A stretch of 64,000 bases of DNA from Erythroxylum novogranatense (GCA_029891385.1 CM057234.1:28444350-28508349), one strand, 5' to 3'. Positions 47,526 to 61,015 are shown, counted from the first letter of the stretch. A program made the numbers and translations. The notes: a model not told the origin generated them from the letters alone.

Positions 47526-48349
47526 GGGACCTTATTTTCCGAAAATGAAATTTAAGTATTTATGAGATGATTGTTACAAGTAATGAGTTTGAGGTTTTGA
47601 TTTCAAATGAATTGGTTCCTTAGTAATTAATTGGAAATTAGAGACTAAGAAATTTGAATTGATAAGATGGAAATTTGGAATTGAATTCGATGATTATCGG
47701 ATATCGAATGGCAATGAATAGTGAACGTGATTTTAATTAGAATGTGACTTTAGAGTATGGAAATTAGTAAATTGAATTATGGTATCTGGAATTGTTATGG
47801 ATTAGAGTGAGAGTGATCAAATTGAGAAAATTTGGGAATGTCATAACATGTATAGTACGTAATCTATTCGATACATATGCATGATTGATTATTGGAATTG
47901 GTATAATTGGTAATGTGAGATTATTTGACTGTTTTTAAAGGCACCACCGAGCAATTCCACGGTATTTGGGACTTCCAGTCAGTAGCTTCGAAAGTGCGGT
48001 GAGTAACCTAGTTGGTTTCTCAGCCTATATGTGTTTAATTGTATGTACTTATGCCATGCGGAGTTAAGGATGGATATATGTGATTGCTATTGATTGATTT
48101 CGGACCATGGGTGTTTGAAATATTGAAAATGTGATATTGAAGTGTTAATTTGAGTAAATGTTATGGATGCATCAGTGAAATTGAATTAAATCTGTATATG
48201 ATTGAAATACCGGACCAAAGGTCCGAAGAAATGAAAAATGGTACCGAAATGGAAAGTGACATATGCATTCATGCATAATTGAACGATCAGATAAAGATAG
48301 TTGTTGACCTGAGACGTCACTGTACTGAACCGAGCTTTGAGCTCGAGGG

Positions 48350-48496
48350 GACTAGTGCATACCCAGAGGGCTCTCCTATCCCTAATGTGAGTAGGCAGTA
48401 GTGCATACCCAGAGGACTCTCCTACTTGCCAAAATGCGAATCACATCGAACCGAGGGAGTTAGTGCATACCCAGAGGGCTCTCCTACTCCCTAGAC
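48350..48496 (+). repeat. three hairpin cassettes with a common loop and differing complementary stems
   Basis: The sequence TGCATACCCAGAGGGCTCTC (one base differs in copy 2) occurs three times, the surrounding TAG...CTA copies starting at 48353, 48399 and 48461. Each copy is flanked by its own complementary arms: GGGA(C)TAG with CTATCCC, GGCAGTAG with CTACTTGCC, and AGGGAG(T)TAG with CTACTCCCT. The loop contains the palindrome AGAGGGCTCT. Confidence 0.85.
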
Positions 48497-48712
48497 GCGT
48501 CCGATTTCTGATAAGTGATAGGCGCTCAGTCACAACAATGAAAAGAAAATGAAAGTGCCACATGCACATTGCATATATGAATGATCAAATGTGAATTGTG
48601 TGAGAGGCGAAACGCCTCATAGTCGTGAAATTGAATGCATGGGATTTGATGAATGCGCTAATATGTGATATAATGTGAATTGTATGTATATGCATGAGTT
48701 GGGTGGACCATC

Positions 48713-51700
48713 TGTTGGGACCCGTTTTCGAAACCCAACTCATAACGAACGAATCGCAACTTAACTAATATCGCTTCATTTTTTTTTCCACTTACACATT
48801 GTTCAAAGTAGTTTCAATTTCCAATTTGTATTTCATCAATTCCTCAATCCTTTGAATCCTTCATAATCGATCATATCGCGTTCGCATTCGAAAACATTTT
48901 ATCATTCGCTACAATCATATCTCTCTTTATCCCAATTTCGCTTATTACCAAATATTTGAATTTCGTCAATCCATCTCACGCCATTCATACATAATTTCCA
49001 TATCATGTCCATACACAAATCCATACACAAAAGCACTTCAATATTTCCAACCCATCACACAAATCTTGGACCTCCCGTCCGAATCCCATCATACACATTT
49101 ACATCCTATATCTAAACACTTCCATAATTCTCATTCATATCTCAAGTCATGATCAAAATTCACATTTATAAATACTAACCCTATTTCACTTACATAATCC
49201 CATCCCATAATCATATACAAATTTTAATGGCCTTACAAGCCACAATACAATCACAATATATAAAAATCCGAATGCAACTACAAAGATACAAAATCCTCTT
49301 TCCGCTCACGGATCTTCTTCTCATTACTTGGATGGTAATGAGGGGGGGCGAGCTTACGCTCAATGGGTAACAGTTTATAACAAAACAATAAGCAAAACTC
49401 TTGAAATCTTTTTCTTTTACGGTCTTAGAAAACATTTCTTTGAAATCAGAAGCACATTTTGAAGAAGTTCTTTTCTTCTTTGTCGTAATCACATTTTACA
49501 AATCAGATATCGTCTTAGGCTTTCAGCCACAAATCCATAGGTCACAAGACATGAATGCATCAACTTGGCAATTCACGTAAGCAATGCACACACAAATGGC
49601 TAGAGAGTTCCATAAACACGACGGAAACCAAGTTTACGTAATCACGACGAGTCCATTTTTCGGATCTCGTAAGCCACAAGCGGGCAGCCGGGAGAAGGCT
49701 ATCACAATATTTTTGTCTACGTGCACGAGACTATCACAACGTTACTCTCTTGCCCACACAAAAGCACATATAATGCTCAAATCAATTTATCAAATGCTCT
49801 TTTCCTAATATACATGACCACGAAGTCTTTCAAGGCATAACACAATGTATTTTGCAATTCATCAAAATTTCATGTATCGAATCAAAATGATTTTCAAATC
49901 ATTTATGCAATGATGCAACAATTATGATGCAATTTAAGTCAGAAAATCTCTTTGTTTAAAGAAAGCGGTAATGGCTTATAAATTCTATTATAAACGGATA
50001 CCCACCTCGAATCCATGCTAGGAACTTGTCCAAAGCTCTAATTTCTCCGAAGCTTCTTTCTTTCGCCCACTTTGAAATTTCCTAGACCGAAATCATCCAA
50101 ATTCATCATCATAAATACCATAACCCTCAAAATTTACTATAGAAACCCAATTCCAACATATTTCCAAGCTATCTAATGCATCAATTTACAAAGCCCCAAT
50201 TTCCAAAATTGGGCATAAACCCTAACTCACATTAATCCAAAATTAAACCACCATCTTAGCATAGACATCACAACTAATTTCATAATCCACAAAACCATAA
50301 TATTTTCCATGATTCTACACCAAAAATTTTAAGAAAAGCTTGAAGCTTGAAAATCGACTTTTACCTCACTCTTCACCATTTTCGGATTTTCTTAGCTCAT
50401 CCTAGAGCTCTCTTCATCCTTCATCTTTTTCCCTCTTGGAGCATGTTCGAAATCCTCCTGGAAAGCTCACAAAATCGAACCCTAGCTGCTGTCTTTTCTT
50501 TTCTCTTTTCACCGAACCCACTCTTCTCTTTTATCTCTTCTTTCTTTCTTTCTTTTGTTTCTCTTTATTCTGTTTCTCTAACTCTCACGACCACAGCCTG
50601 CTTCTCCTCTATTTATACTACAGCCACATGCCATGTCATTTAATGAATGAGGAAAGACTCTCATGCCCCTCCTTATAAGCCTACTAACTTAACTCTTTAA
50701 GTGTTCTTCCAAAATTGCCCTTAAAAGTTGATATCTTGGCCCCAAATTACGATCAGGTAAATAAAGGAATTTTACAATAATTTCTTCTTCACAATGTTCC
50801 CCTCGATCATACGAATCCAACGCAACAAACCGCGCTTGATTCGGATCTAAAACGAAGAAGTTATGGCCAAAATACTATCGCATCTGCATAAAATCTGAGA
50901 CTGCACATCGCACCGAGTTTCATTCCAATATCCGACAGTCTTAGAGGCTCCATCTTGATCGGGTTCTTCATCAAAGTTGTAGCCTTATAACTTTAGTTTA
51001 ATCTCCAATTTGAATCACCTCAATCCGAGCTCTGTAGCTTCATATATCCTCAAAATACTGATCTGTGTGCAGACTGTTTTCCTTCCATCGCTTTCTCGTT
51101 CATCATCGATTTTCTATCGTCGATTTATCGTTCATCGCCTGATTTTCTATCGTCTGATTTACTGTTCATCGCCTGATTTCCTTCGTCTGACTTTTCCATC
51201 AGCTGATTTTGCATCAGCTAATTTTGGATCACTGATTTCCATCACTGATTTTTGCATCACTGATTTTCATCACCGATTTTCCTCCAAACTTCAAACGCTT
51301 ATAACTTTTAACTCCGAACTCCAAATTGGACAAAATTGATGTCTATTTCATAGAGAAAGACTGATCTACAATGTTCATGAAGAACTTAAATCCAAATTCA
51401 GTCTCTAAAAGGGTCAAATATCTCAATTAATCTTTCGTCCGATTTTTGCATCTTCGGTTTTCCTATCACCGGGTTTTCTATCAGCTGGTTTTTCTATCCA
51501 AAGACATGTCCACTTATATAGATCATATCTTTTGACTCCGATATCCAAATTGGGCAAACTTGGTATCTATCTCATAGAAAAGAGATCTACAACTTTCAAG
51601 AAGGAAATTTTGTCTAAATCTATCGATATCAAGTCCATATCGTCTGCTTTTGCTTCAGCTGGTTTTTCTATCAGCTGGTTTTTCTATCAGCTGGTTTTTC

Positions 51701-53113
51701 TATCCAGCACATGTCTACTTATATAGATCATATCTTTTGACTCCGATATCCAAATTGGGCAAACTTGGTATCTATCTCATAGAGAAAAGATAGATCTACA
51801 ACTTTCAAGAAGGAAATTTTGTCTAAATCTATCGATATCAAGTCCATATCGTCTGCTTTTGCTTCAGCTGATTTTTCTATCAGCTGGTTTTTCCATCATC
51901 TGATTTCTATCAGACATGTTTTGGCGCAAATGCCATAACTTTCTCTATAGGTGTCGAAATGACTTCATTCTTGGACTGTTAGAAAGTAGACATCTAGATC
52001 TATAACTCTCATGAAGACTACAAAGGCTGATTCTATCTCCTACATTCTGTAGCATCCACTTTTCCTATCAGCTGGTTTTTGCTACAGTACATCGTCTGGT
52101 TTTCAATCACCTAAACAACATCAAAACTTCAATCTATCATAACTTCTAGCCCCGATATCGAAAATTCGCAAACTTTATGGCTACCGAAAGCCCTCAACAA
52201 GCACTACATGTTCATGAATATCATTTTATCAAATTTCACTTAAATCAAAAGTCAACTATTCATCCCCAAAAGTCAAACTTTCATAATTCTTCATATTTTC
52301 ACACCTTCACTAATTCTTCCAATTCTCACTCTTTCAATCTTTATTTCCTACCTTTCAACTTCCATTTCAATCATCTTAATCAACTCATTCATTTTAACTT
52401 TCATTAACTCATAATATTCACTCGACATTTCATAACATATACATATCTCTTTAAAGCCTCAAAGTCATCAAGACCAATCCATTCTTTCCATCTTGATTTC
52501 ACATTTTTCCTCACTACCACAATACTCTTCGTCCAATCTACTTCAAGCACGATTCAATCTTCACAACTTAATCTATAACATAATACATATACAAAATACT
52601 CATTCTTTCCATACTTAAATCCTCCATATACAATTCATTCAACACATTCTTATGACAAACATTAAGCTATTTCTCAAATCATCCATAAGCCACAAAATAC
52701 ATACTTTTAGAATAAATTTTGAAAGCAACCACATATCACACAAAGTTCATTCACAAAGTTCATATACACAACTTATGGCACATTTTCAAATCAATGCAAG
52801 GTCATACTTGAACAAGCATTGGCGAGAACACAATAAAAGGTTCTTTACAAAGCTTTAGTGGGCATTTCTAGCCCCGATAAATCGAAGTCTCAAAATTTGC
52901 AATTTCAAAGAAGTTACATAAATAGTAACTATACAAACTTACTTTTCAATTATAAAGATGTTACCCATAATACAACATACACAAAACCCATTTCACGCTT
53001 TAACCCCAAATATCATTTAAAATTTCTCCAATTCACATTACCCAAATAAACATTTAACATCACTAATTTCTCATTTAATAATTCGACATCCAATTAAAGT
53101 TCGGGGCCCAACA
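48713..53113 (-). repeat. 3' LTR of the LARD-like element (4.4 kb)
   Basis: TG...CA ends, adjacent to the polypurine tract on its right. It holds a ~205-bp tandem duplication (motifs at 51504 and 51709) and a run of short ATC-CTGATTTT-type repeats (about 51090-51300). Confidence 0.88.
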
Positions 53114-55913
53114 ATTCTCCCTCCTTAAAGAATTTAGTCCTCGAAATTCATATCACTTCTTGATTGGTTCCTCATTCGTGTTCAGATCACTCACAACTTT
53201 CAACTTCTTGTATCAATAATACCAATATCATATATTTCAAACATAATCGCATATTCGCATTTCAATCCGGGACATCTTTGTCGATAACACTATCTCATAA
53301 GACTCCATACGAACTAATTCATATCGACAGCAAATTCTCCCTTTCTCAACCATCATTATTAATTTCACATTCTTCTTATTACAATCACCATATAGCCCTC
53401 TTTCTATTCGAACTCAAACTTGGATCTGTTTTCAACCTCTCAAAACAATTCACAATTTCTTGATCCTTAATTCGGACGTACCAAGCCCCTACATGTTATG
53501 CTTCCTTTTTTTTTTTTTTGCTCTTGGTTCCAATAACCTCGATATCGAATTTTTGTTTATGCATTTAAAAAATACTTAGCCTTAATAGGAATTTCTCATT
53601 CATACAATCAAAATCTTTTGTATTCCTATTCCATGCTCTCAATTCAATGATTGTCCCCGCTTTTACGATCTGTACTTGCATAAATACTTTCAAGATGTTC
53701 TTTTATTCATCTGTCTCCAAGCTTTAAAGTAATCATTAGTGTAGCGACTCTTAAACATGTATCAACTCCTTAACTCATAGAACCTTAGTTGCTCACACAT
53801 ATGCAATCACTTCATTATGCTCCATTAGATTTTATCCAAATCTCTTATACAACATCGGTGCATCGACAAACTTTCCAAATTCATGCAGTTGATTTTCATT
53901 AAAATCATTCTTCAAAATTCTCCTTCCTTCCATTTATCATAAGTTTCATCGTTTTTCCTCACGTGTTCCGACTAGTCTCTCAATTAGTCGAATACTTTTA
54001 ATACATCATCTACTCTTTGATCACTTGGTCTCCAATATTATTATGTTATCGGTCCCTTGGTTAACACCTCAATTATTATCATATTCCGTGTGCTTCTTGA
54101 TTAGTCCTCGCGATTCCTTAAATAACCGATTCCTCATTAAGGTACATTATCACACTTTCTTTTCAATTTTCCAATTGACATTCTTTTTCAATGATTGTTT
54201 CCATTCCTTGAATTTCCTCATACCTCCCTTGGCTTATTTTCATGTTTGCTCATTCATACAAACTTACATCACATTGCAGCTCAACTGCACACTTAGCGCT
54301 TGTGATTGAAACACATTCAATAAAGCGGACTTGAGTCTCCAAACATACTTACACAAAGATACTTCTCTTTACATCAAACGAAATGCATACCTTCTCGTGG
54401 TTTATTCCACCCTTTTACTTGAGTCTCCATTAGAGCGGGACTCCAATACTTCTTGTCGAGTTATTACATATTCATTTCTTGACTTGTCCTTTCATTGATC
54501 ATCCTTGAAATAAACTGTCGATTTGCTTAATCCAATAGCCTTTACGATCAAACCCTATGATATAAGAGACACATTCGTTTACTCTTATATCTCGGCATAT
54601 CACCAATTCATATCTTATGCTCTTGATATACCAATCATACTAATTCAATAACCTCGAATATCACCTCTATTCAAATTTTACGCTCCATCGCAGATTACCT
54701 TTCGAAGAAAATCATCTATACCATACTTTATCTCGGTTCTCGATTCATTTCATAACTTAACTCAAGGGATCAAAGATGACTCCATAAGCTATATCTGAAA
54801 ATAGATCTCATATACTCAATCACGATGATCAAAGATGCACTCTCAATAACTGGTTGCTACTCTTGGAAATTTATTTCGAGTCCACTATTCTGATCGATCC
54901 AAAAGGAGTATGAGATTCACATCACAACTCCTAGAAATCTATCATCTCATTTCAAATTTCCTCCTCAAGTTTATCGGTTCCTTTAAAAAGCAACTGGTTG
55001 ATCCATACCGAGGTCCTTGTCCTCTGGACTATGGAAGAATTACCAAATTCCATTGTTGAATCGAGGTAAGAGCTTATAATCCCAGCTACTGGTCAAGGAA
55101 GACCTGCATTCTCTAGTCATACACTAACTTATCTGGCTTCCTGACCAGTTCCACTTTGCTTGCATACTACCTTTTATTCAATTCCTGCGAGTAATGATAT
55201 ATCCATATCGATTCAAACACTTACCTGCAGCATAATTCCATTACCGAAGTCACCGACATATCCATAAATACTGAATTCATGTCTAACATATCGGACCACG
55301 AAAATTCTTATTTCCAATTAGCCACACTTTCATTGCCTTATATTCTAACAAAATACCCTTCTTCCTATTGTCTCTCATAGTCCAAACATTTAGTAACAGT
55401 TCACACATATGACTTATTCTATACTCATCCGTGCCCTCCTTTAAGGGTGCGAAATCAGGTATAACTGATCCTTGCAAAACTCCTCATATCATGTTACGAG
55501 GTGGCACACTACTCCTTTATTTCTCATCCAATTCGAAATTATCGATACATATTCATCATGAAATTTTGACCTCAATTCCACTAATCTCTTCTTAATGCGA
55601 ATGATTACCATCAAAAGGAATGTCGATAAGTACTCTGATCGAGGTCTAAATCATCTGACCGTTAAGGACGTCAACTTAACGATCCGAGACTCAAATTCTC
55701 AACCAAAGACTTTCGACACTTCCAATATAATGGCATTGAATCCGTATCTACCATAATTGCCTCTACTTATCCACAACTTCCTTTTCTCATATTAGAGTAT
55801 CATCATTTTTCCTATTAGATCTATCACCTCAAACTTTTCACAATTTCTTATGCGTCTAACGCATACACATGCGCCCATGTAAGATCATAATACTGGCGCT
55901 CTGATATCATAAA
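53114..55913 (-). other. non-coding interior of the LARD-like element
   Basis: 2.8 kb, pyrimidine-rich on the plus strand, with polypurine tract and primer site at its ends. The longest minus-strand open frame is about 64 codons (55477-55283) and shows no retrotransposon motif. I do not recognise the content. Confidence 0.75.
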
Positions 55914-58900
55914 TGTTGGGACCCGTTTTCGAAACCCAACTCATAACGAACGAATCGCAACTTAACTAATATCGCTTCATTTTTTTTCCACTTACACATT
56001 GTTCAAAGTAGTTTCAATTTCCAATTTGTATTTCATCAATTCCTCAATCCTTTGAATCCTTCATAATCGATCATATCGCGTTCGCATTCGAAAACATTTT
56101 ATCATTCGCTACAATCATATCTCTCTTTATCCCAATTTCGCTTATTACCAAATATTTGAATTTCGTCAATCCATCTCACGCCATTCATACATAATTTCCA
56201 TATCATGTCCATACACAAATCCATACACAAAAGCACTTCAATATTTCCAACCCATCACACAAATCTTCGGACCTCCTGTCCGGAATCCCATCATACACAT
56301 TTACAATCCTATATCTAAACACTTCCATAATTCTCGGTCATATCTCAAGTCATGATCAAAATTCACATTTATAAATACTAACCCTATTTCACTTACATAA
56401 TCCCATCCCATAATCATATACAAATTTTAATGGCCTTACAAGCCACAATACAATCACAATATATAAAAAATCCGAATGCAACTACAAAGATACAAAATCC
56501 TCTTTTAGCTCACGGATCTTCTTCTCATTACATGGATGGTAATGAGGGGGGTGAGCTTCGCTCAATGGGTAACAGTTTATAACAAAACAATAAGCAAAAC
56601 TCTTGAAATCTTTTCTTTTCGGTCTTAGAAAACATTTCTTTGAAATCAGAAAGCACATTTTGAAGAAGTTCTTTTCTTCTTGTAATCGAATCACATTTTA
56701 CAAATCAGTATCGTCTTAGGCTTTCAGCCACAAATCCATAGGTCACAAGACATGAATGCATCAACTTGGCAATTCACGTAAGCAATGCACACACAAATGG
56801 CTAGAGTTCCATAAACACGACGAAACAAAGTTTACCGTAATCACGACGAGTCCATTTTTCGGATCTAAATAAGCCCTGGCAAGCGCAGCCGGGAGAAGGC
56901 TATCACAATATTTTGTCTCGTGCGAGACTATCACAACGTTACTCTCTTGCCCACACAAAAGCACATATAATGCTCAAATCAATTTATCAAATGCTCTTTT
57001 CCGAATATACACGACCACGAAGTCTTTCAAGGCATAACACAATGTATTTTGCAATTCATCAAAATTTCATGTATCGAATCAAAATGATTTTTCAAATCAT
57101 TTATGCAATGATGCAACAATTATGATGCAATTTAAGTCAGAAAATCTCTTTGTTTAAAGAAAGCGGTAATGGCTTATAAATTCTATTATAAGCGGATACC
57201 CACCTCGAATCCATGCTAGAACTTGTCCAAAGCTCTAATTTCTCGAAGCTTCTTTCTTTAGCCCACTTTGAAATTTCCTAGACCGAAATCATCCAAATTC
57301 ATCATCATAAATACCATAACCCTCAAAATTTACTATAGGAAACCCAATTCCAACATATTTCCAAGCTATCTAATGCATCAATTTACAAAAGCCCCAATTT
57401 CCAAAATTGGGCATAAACCTAACTCACATTAATCCAAAATTAAACCACCATCTTAGCATAGACATCACAACTAATTTCATAATCCACAAAACCATAATAT
57501 TTTCCATGATTCTACAAAAAATTTTAAGAAAAGCTTGAAGCTTGAAAATCGGCTTTACCTCACTCTTCACCATTTTGGATTTTCTTAGCTCATCCTAGAG
57601 CTCTCTTAGTCCTTCATCTTTTCCCTCTTGGAGCATGTTGAAATCCTCCTGGAAAGCTCACAAAATCGAACCCTAGCTGCTGTCTTTTCTTTTCTCTTTT
57701 CACCGAACCCACTCTTCTCTTTTATCTCTTCTTTCTTTCTTTCTTTTGTTTCTCTTTATTCTTTCTCTAACTCTCACGACCACAGCCTGCTTCTCCTCTA
57801 TTTATACTACAGCCACATGCCATGTCATTTAATGAATGAGGAAAGACTCTCATGCCCCTCCTTATAAGCCTACTAACTTAACTCTTTAAGTGTTCTTCCA
57901 AAATTGCCCTTAAAAGTTGATATCTTGGCTCCAAATTCTGATCAGGTAAATAAAGGAATTTTACAATAATTTCTTCTTCACAATGTTCCCCTCGATCATA
58001 CGAATCCAATGCAACAAACCGCGCTTGATTCGGATCTAAAACGAAGAAGTTATGGCCAAAATACTATCGGACCGTACAAAATCGAGACTGCACTAATCGC
58101 ACCGAGTTTCATTCCAATATCCGACAGTCTTAGAGGCTCCATCTTGATCGGGGTTCTTCATCAAAGTTGTAGCCTTATAACTTTAGTTTAATCTCAATTT
58201 GAATCACCTCAATCCGAGCTCTGTAGCTTCATATATCCTCAAAATACTGATCTGTGTGCAGATGTTTTCCTTCCATCCGCTTTCTTGTTCATCATCGATT
58301 TTCTATCGTCGATTTACTGTTCATCGTCTGATTTTCTATCGTCTGATTTACTGTTCATCGTCTGATTTCCTTCGTCTGACTTTTCCATCAGCTGATTTTG
58401 CATCAGCTGATTTTTGAATCGGTGATTTCCATCGGTGATTTTTCATCGGTGATTTTCATCGGTGATTTTCCTCAAACTTCAAACGCTTATAACTTTTAAC
58501 TCCGAACTCCAAATTGGACAAAATTGATGTCTATTTCATAGAAAAGACTGATCTACAATGTTCATGAAGAACTTAAATCCAAATTCAGTCTCTAAAAGGG
58601 TCAAATGTCTCAATTAATCTTTCATCTGATTTTTGCATCTTCCGTTTTCCTATCACCTGGTTTTCTATCACCTGGTTTTTCTATCCACACATGTCCACTT
58701 ATATAGATCATATCTTTTGACTCCGATATCTAAATTGGGCAAACTTGGTATCTATCTCATAGAAAAGAGAGATCTACAACTTTCAAGAAGGAAATTTTGT
58801 CTAAATCTATCAATATCAAGTCCATATCGTCTGCTTTTGCTTCAGCTGGTTTTTCTATCAGCTGGTTTTCTATCAAGCACATGTCCACTTATATAGATCA

Positions 58901-60271
58901 TATCTTTTGACTCCGATATCCAAATTGGGCAAACTTGGTATCTATCTCATAGAAAAGAGATCTACAACTTTAAAGAAGTAAATTTTGTCTAAATCTATCG
59001 ATATCAAGTCCATATCGTCTGCTTTTGTTTCAGCTGGTTTTTCTATCAGCTGGTTTTCCATCATCTGATTTCTATCAGACATGTTTTGGCGCAAATGCCA
59101 TAACTTTCTCTATAGGTGTCGAAATGACTTCATTCTTAGACGGTTAGAAAGTAGACATCTAGATCTATAACTCTCATGAAGACTACAAAGGCTGATTCTA
59201 TCTCCTACATTCTGTAGCGTCCACTTTTCCTATCAGCTGGTTTTTGCTACAGATATAAATCGGTTTTCAATCACCTAAACAATATCAAAACTTCAATCTA
59301 TCATAACTTCTAGCCACGATATCGAAAATTCATAAACTTTATGACTACGAAAGCCCTCAACAAGCACTACATGTTCATGAATATCATTTTATCAAATTTC
59401 ACTTAAATCAAAAGTCAACTATTCATCCCCAAAAGTCAAACTTTCGTAATTCTTCATATTTTCACACCTTCACTAATTCTTCCAATTCTCACTCTTTCAA
59501 TCTTTATTTCCTACCTTTCAACTTCCATTTCAATCATCTTAATCAACTCATTCATTTTAACTTTCATTAACTCATAATATTCACTCGACATTTCATAACA
59601 TATACATATCTCTTTAAAGCCTCAAAGTCATCAAGACCAATCCATTCTTTCCATCTTGATTTCACATTTTCCTCACTACCACAATACTCTTCGTCCAATC
59701 TACTTCAAGCACGATTCAATCTTCACAACAATCTATAACATAATACATATACAAAATACTCATTCTTTCCATACTTAAATCCTCCATATACAATTCATTC
59801 AACACATTCTTATGACAAACATTAAGCCATTTCTCAAATCATCCATAAGCCACAAAATACATACTTTTAGAATAAATTTTGAAAGCAACCACATATCACA
59901 CAAAGTTCATTCACAAAGTTCATATACACAACTTATGACACATTTTCAAATCAATGCAAGGTCATACTTGAACAAGCATTGGCGAGACACAATAAAGGTT
60001 CTTTACAAAGCTTTAGTGGGCATTTCTAGCCCCAATAAATCGAAGTCTCAAAATTTGCAATTTCAAAGAAGTTACATAAATAGTAACTATACAAACTTAC
60101 TTTTCAATTATAAAGATGTTACCCATAATACAACATACACAAAACCCATTTCACGCTTTAACCCCCAAATATCATTTAAAATTTCTCCAATTCACATTAC
60201 CCAAATAAACATTTAACATCACTAATTTCTCATTTAATAATTCTGACATCCAATTAAAGTTCGGGCTGACA
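55914..60271 (-). repeat. 5' LTR of the LARD-like element (4.36 kb)
   Basis: Closely similar to 48713-53113 throughout, differing by scattered substitutions and many 1-3-base indels. The internal ~190-205-bp duplication is also present here (motifs at 58689 and 58879), so it predates the insertion. Confidence 0.88.
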
Positions 60272-60713
60272 CCATCGATGATGGTTTCTCCGAGTTCGCA
60301 AACTCACCCAACATTGCAATTTTTTTTCAGAAATGAATAGTACCAGATTAGACAAGCGGGAGTATGACTACCGCTAGCAAGGCAGAGTAAAGGGTCGGGA
60401 TCAGTGTTGTTCACATCTGCATTAATGTAGTGATTTTATTAAGTGGGCCCCAATTGATTATGTGTAATGGTATTGTATTACTGAAAATGTTCAGAAATGG
60501 CATTGGGCCCAGTTGGGTCATGCATTTCTATTTATGAAATGATTGAGCACTATTGAGTGCTAGTTAATGAATGAAATTGTTTTATATCTAAAAATGTTTT
60601 TGTTATAAATCGGGCCCAAATTATTTATTGTTCTTGCGCACTCAACCGTTTTTGAAAGAAAGAAAATTTTCATAACGAGTTTTAAAGTGTATTTGATTTG
60701 CTCTAGCATACCA

Positions 60714-61015
60714 CCATCGCGGGTCACAGGCTCGGATATCACTGTAGATGTCGGGTTCAGGTCTCACGGGAGTGGGGTGCTACATGGACTCAGAGTCAGG
60801 GTAGCAGTAGTGCCCCTTAGCAGAGCAAGCAGATCAGGGCTGGTCGATCTGAGCTTCCTCGGTGGGAGAAGCAGCGGGGATCGAGAGAAGCGAAAGCAGA
60901 ACCCTTTATGTGAGCACTGTGGGAACCTACATCAGGGTGAGTGCTATAAACTTTCGGGTGCCTGTTTTAAGTGTGGAGAGAAGGGCCACAGGATCAGAGA
61001 CTGACCTCAGATGAC
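60714..61015 (+). pseudogene. gag C-terminus (zinc knuckle) of the outer gypsy element
   Basis: Continues the gag interrupted at 46170. The relevant frame contains CEHCGNLHQGEC and CFKCGEKGHRIRD, the linked zinc-knuckle region of Tekay-type gag; the last Cys codon of the CCHC knuckle is now TGA (61002-61004). The upstream linker is basic and Ser/Arg-rich. Confidence 0.8.

Larger units (their letters stand above)
48713..60271 (-). mobile_element. LARD-like element: two ~4.4-kb LTRs around a non-coding 2.8-kb interior
   Basis: A long duplicated sequence occupies 48713-53113 and 55914-60271, both starting TGTTGGGACCCG. The left copy ends GGGCCCAACA and the right copy GGGCTGACA. An exact 5-bp target duplication CCATC flanks the whole (48708-48712 and 60272-60276). 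On the minus strand the primer site TATGATATCAGAGCGCC follows the LTR (plus ~55893-55911) and the polypurine tract CTTTAAGGAGGGAGAAT precedes the other LTR (plus 53114-53131), fixing the orientation as minus. No gag, protease, RT or integrase is recognisable inside. Large LTRs with a non-coding interior define LARDs, so it must have been mobilised by proteins of another element. Confidence 0.85.
46171..60708 (+). mobile_element. LTR-like insertion (~3 kb without its own insert), probable solo LTR of a gypsy element
   Basis: The gag of the outer element stops at 46170 and resumes at about 60714. After removing the nested LARD-like element, ~2.98 kb remain, beginning TGTGATGGG and ending GCTCTAGCA (TG...CA). 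The flanks TATCA (46166-46170) and TACCA (60709-60713) are a 4/5 match for a target duplication. No gag or pol is present. It contains LTR-like features: a CpG-rich palindromic patch (47250-47525), three hairpin cassettes (48352-48495) and a pyrimidine tract ending in CAG (60305-60330). A TGTTAGACCC motif at 46625 hints at further internal structure, so 'solo LTR' is an inference. Confidence 0.6.

Noticed and set aside
47249..47526. Overlapping open frames on both strands in the CpG-rich block
   Set aside because: They arise from palindromic repeats; both strands are open for the same reason and no family features appear.
50347..50678. Hydrophobic, Ser/Phe-rich open frames repeated at 57628-57867
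   Set aside because: They lie in both LTRs of the LARD-like element in a pyrimidine-rich stretch, with different frame breaks in each copy; not a gene.
55283..55477. 64-codon minus-strand frame as a possible gag or accessory gene of the LARD-like element
   Set aside because: No gag, zinc-knuckle or other motif and too short; not enough to call a gene.
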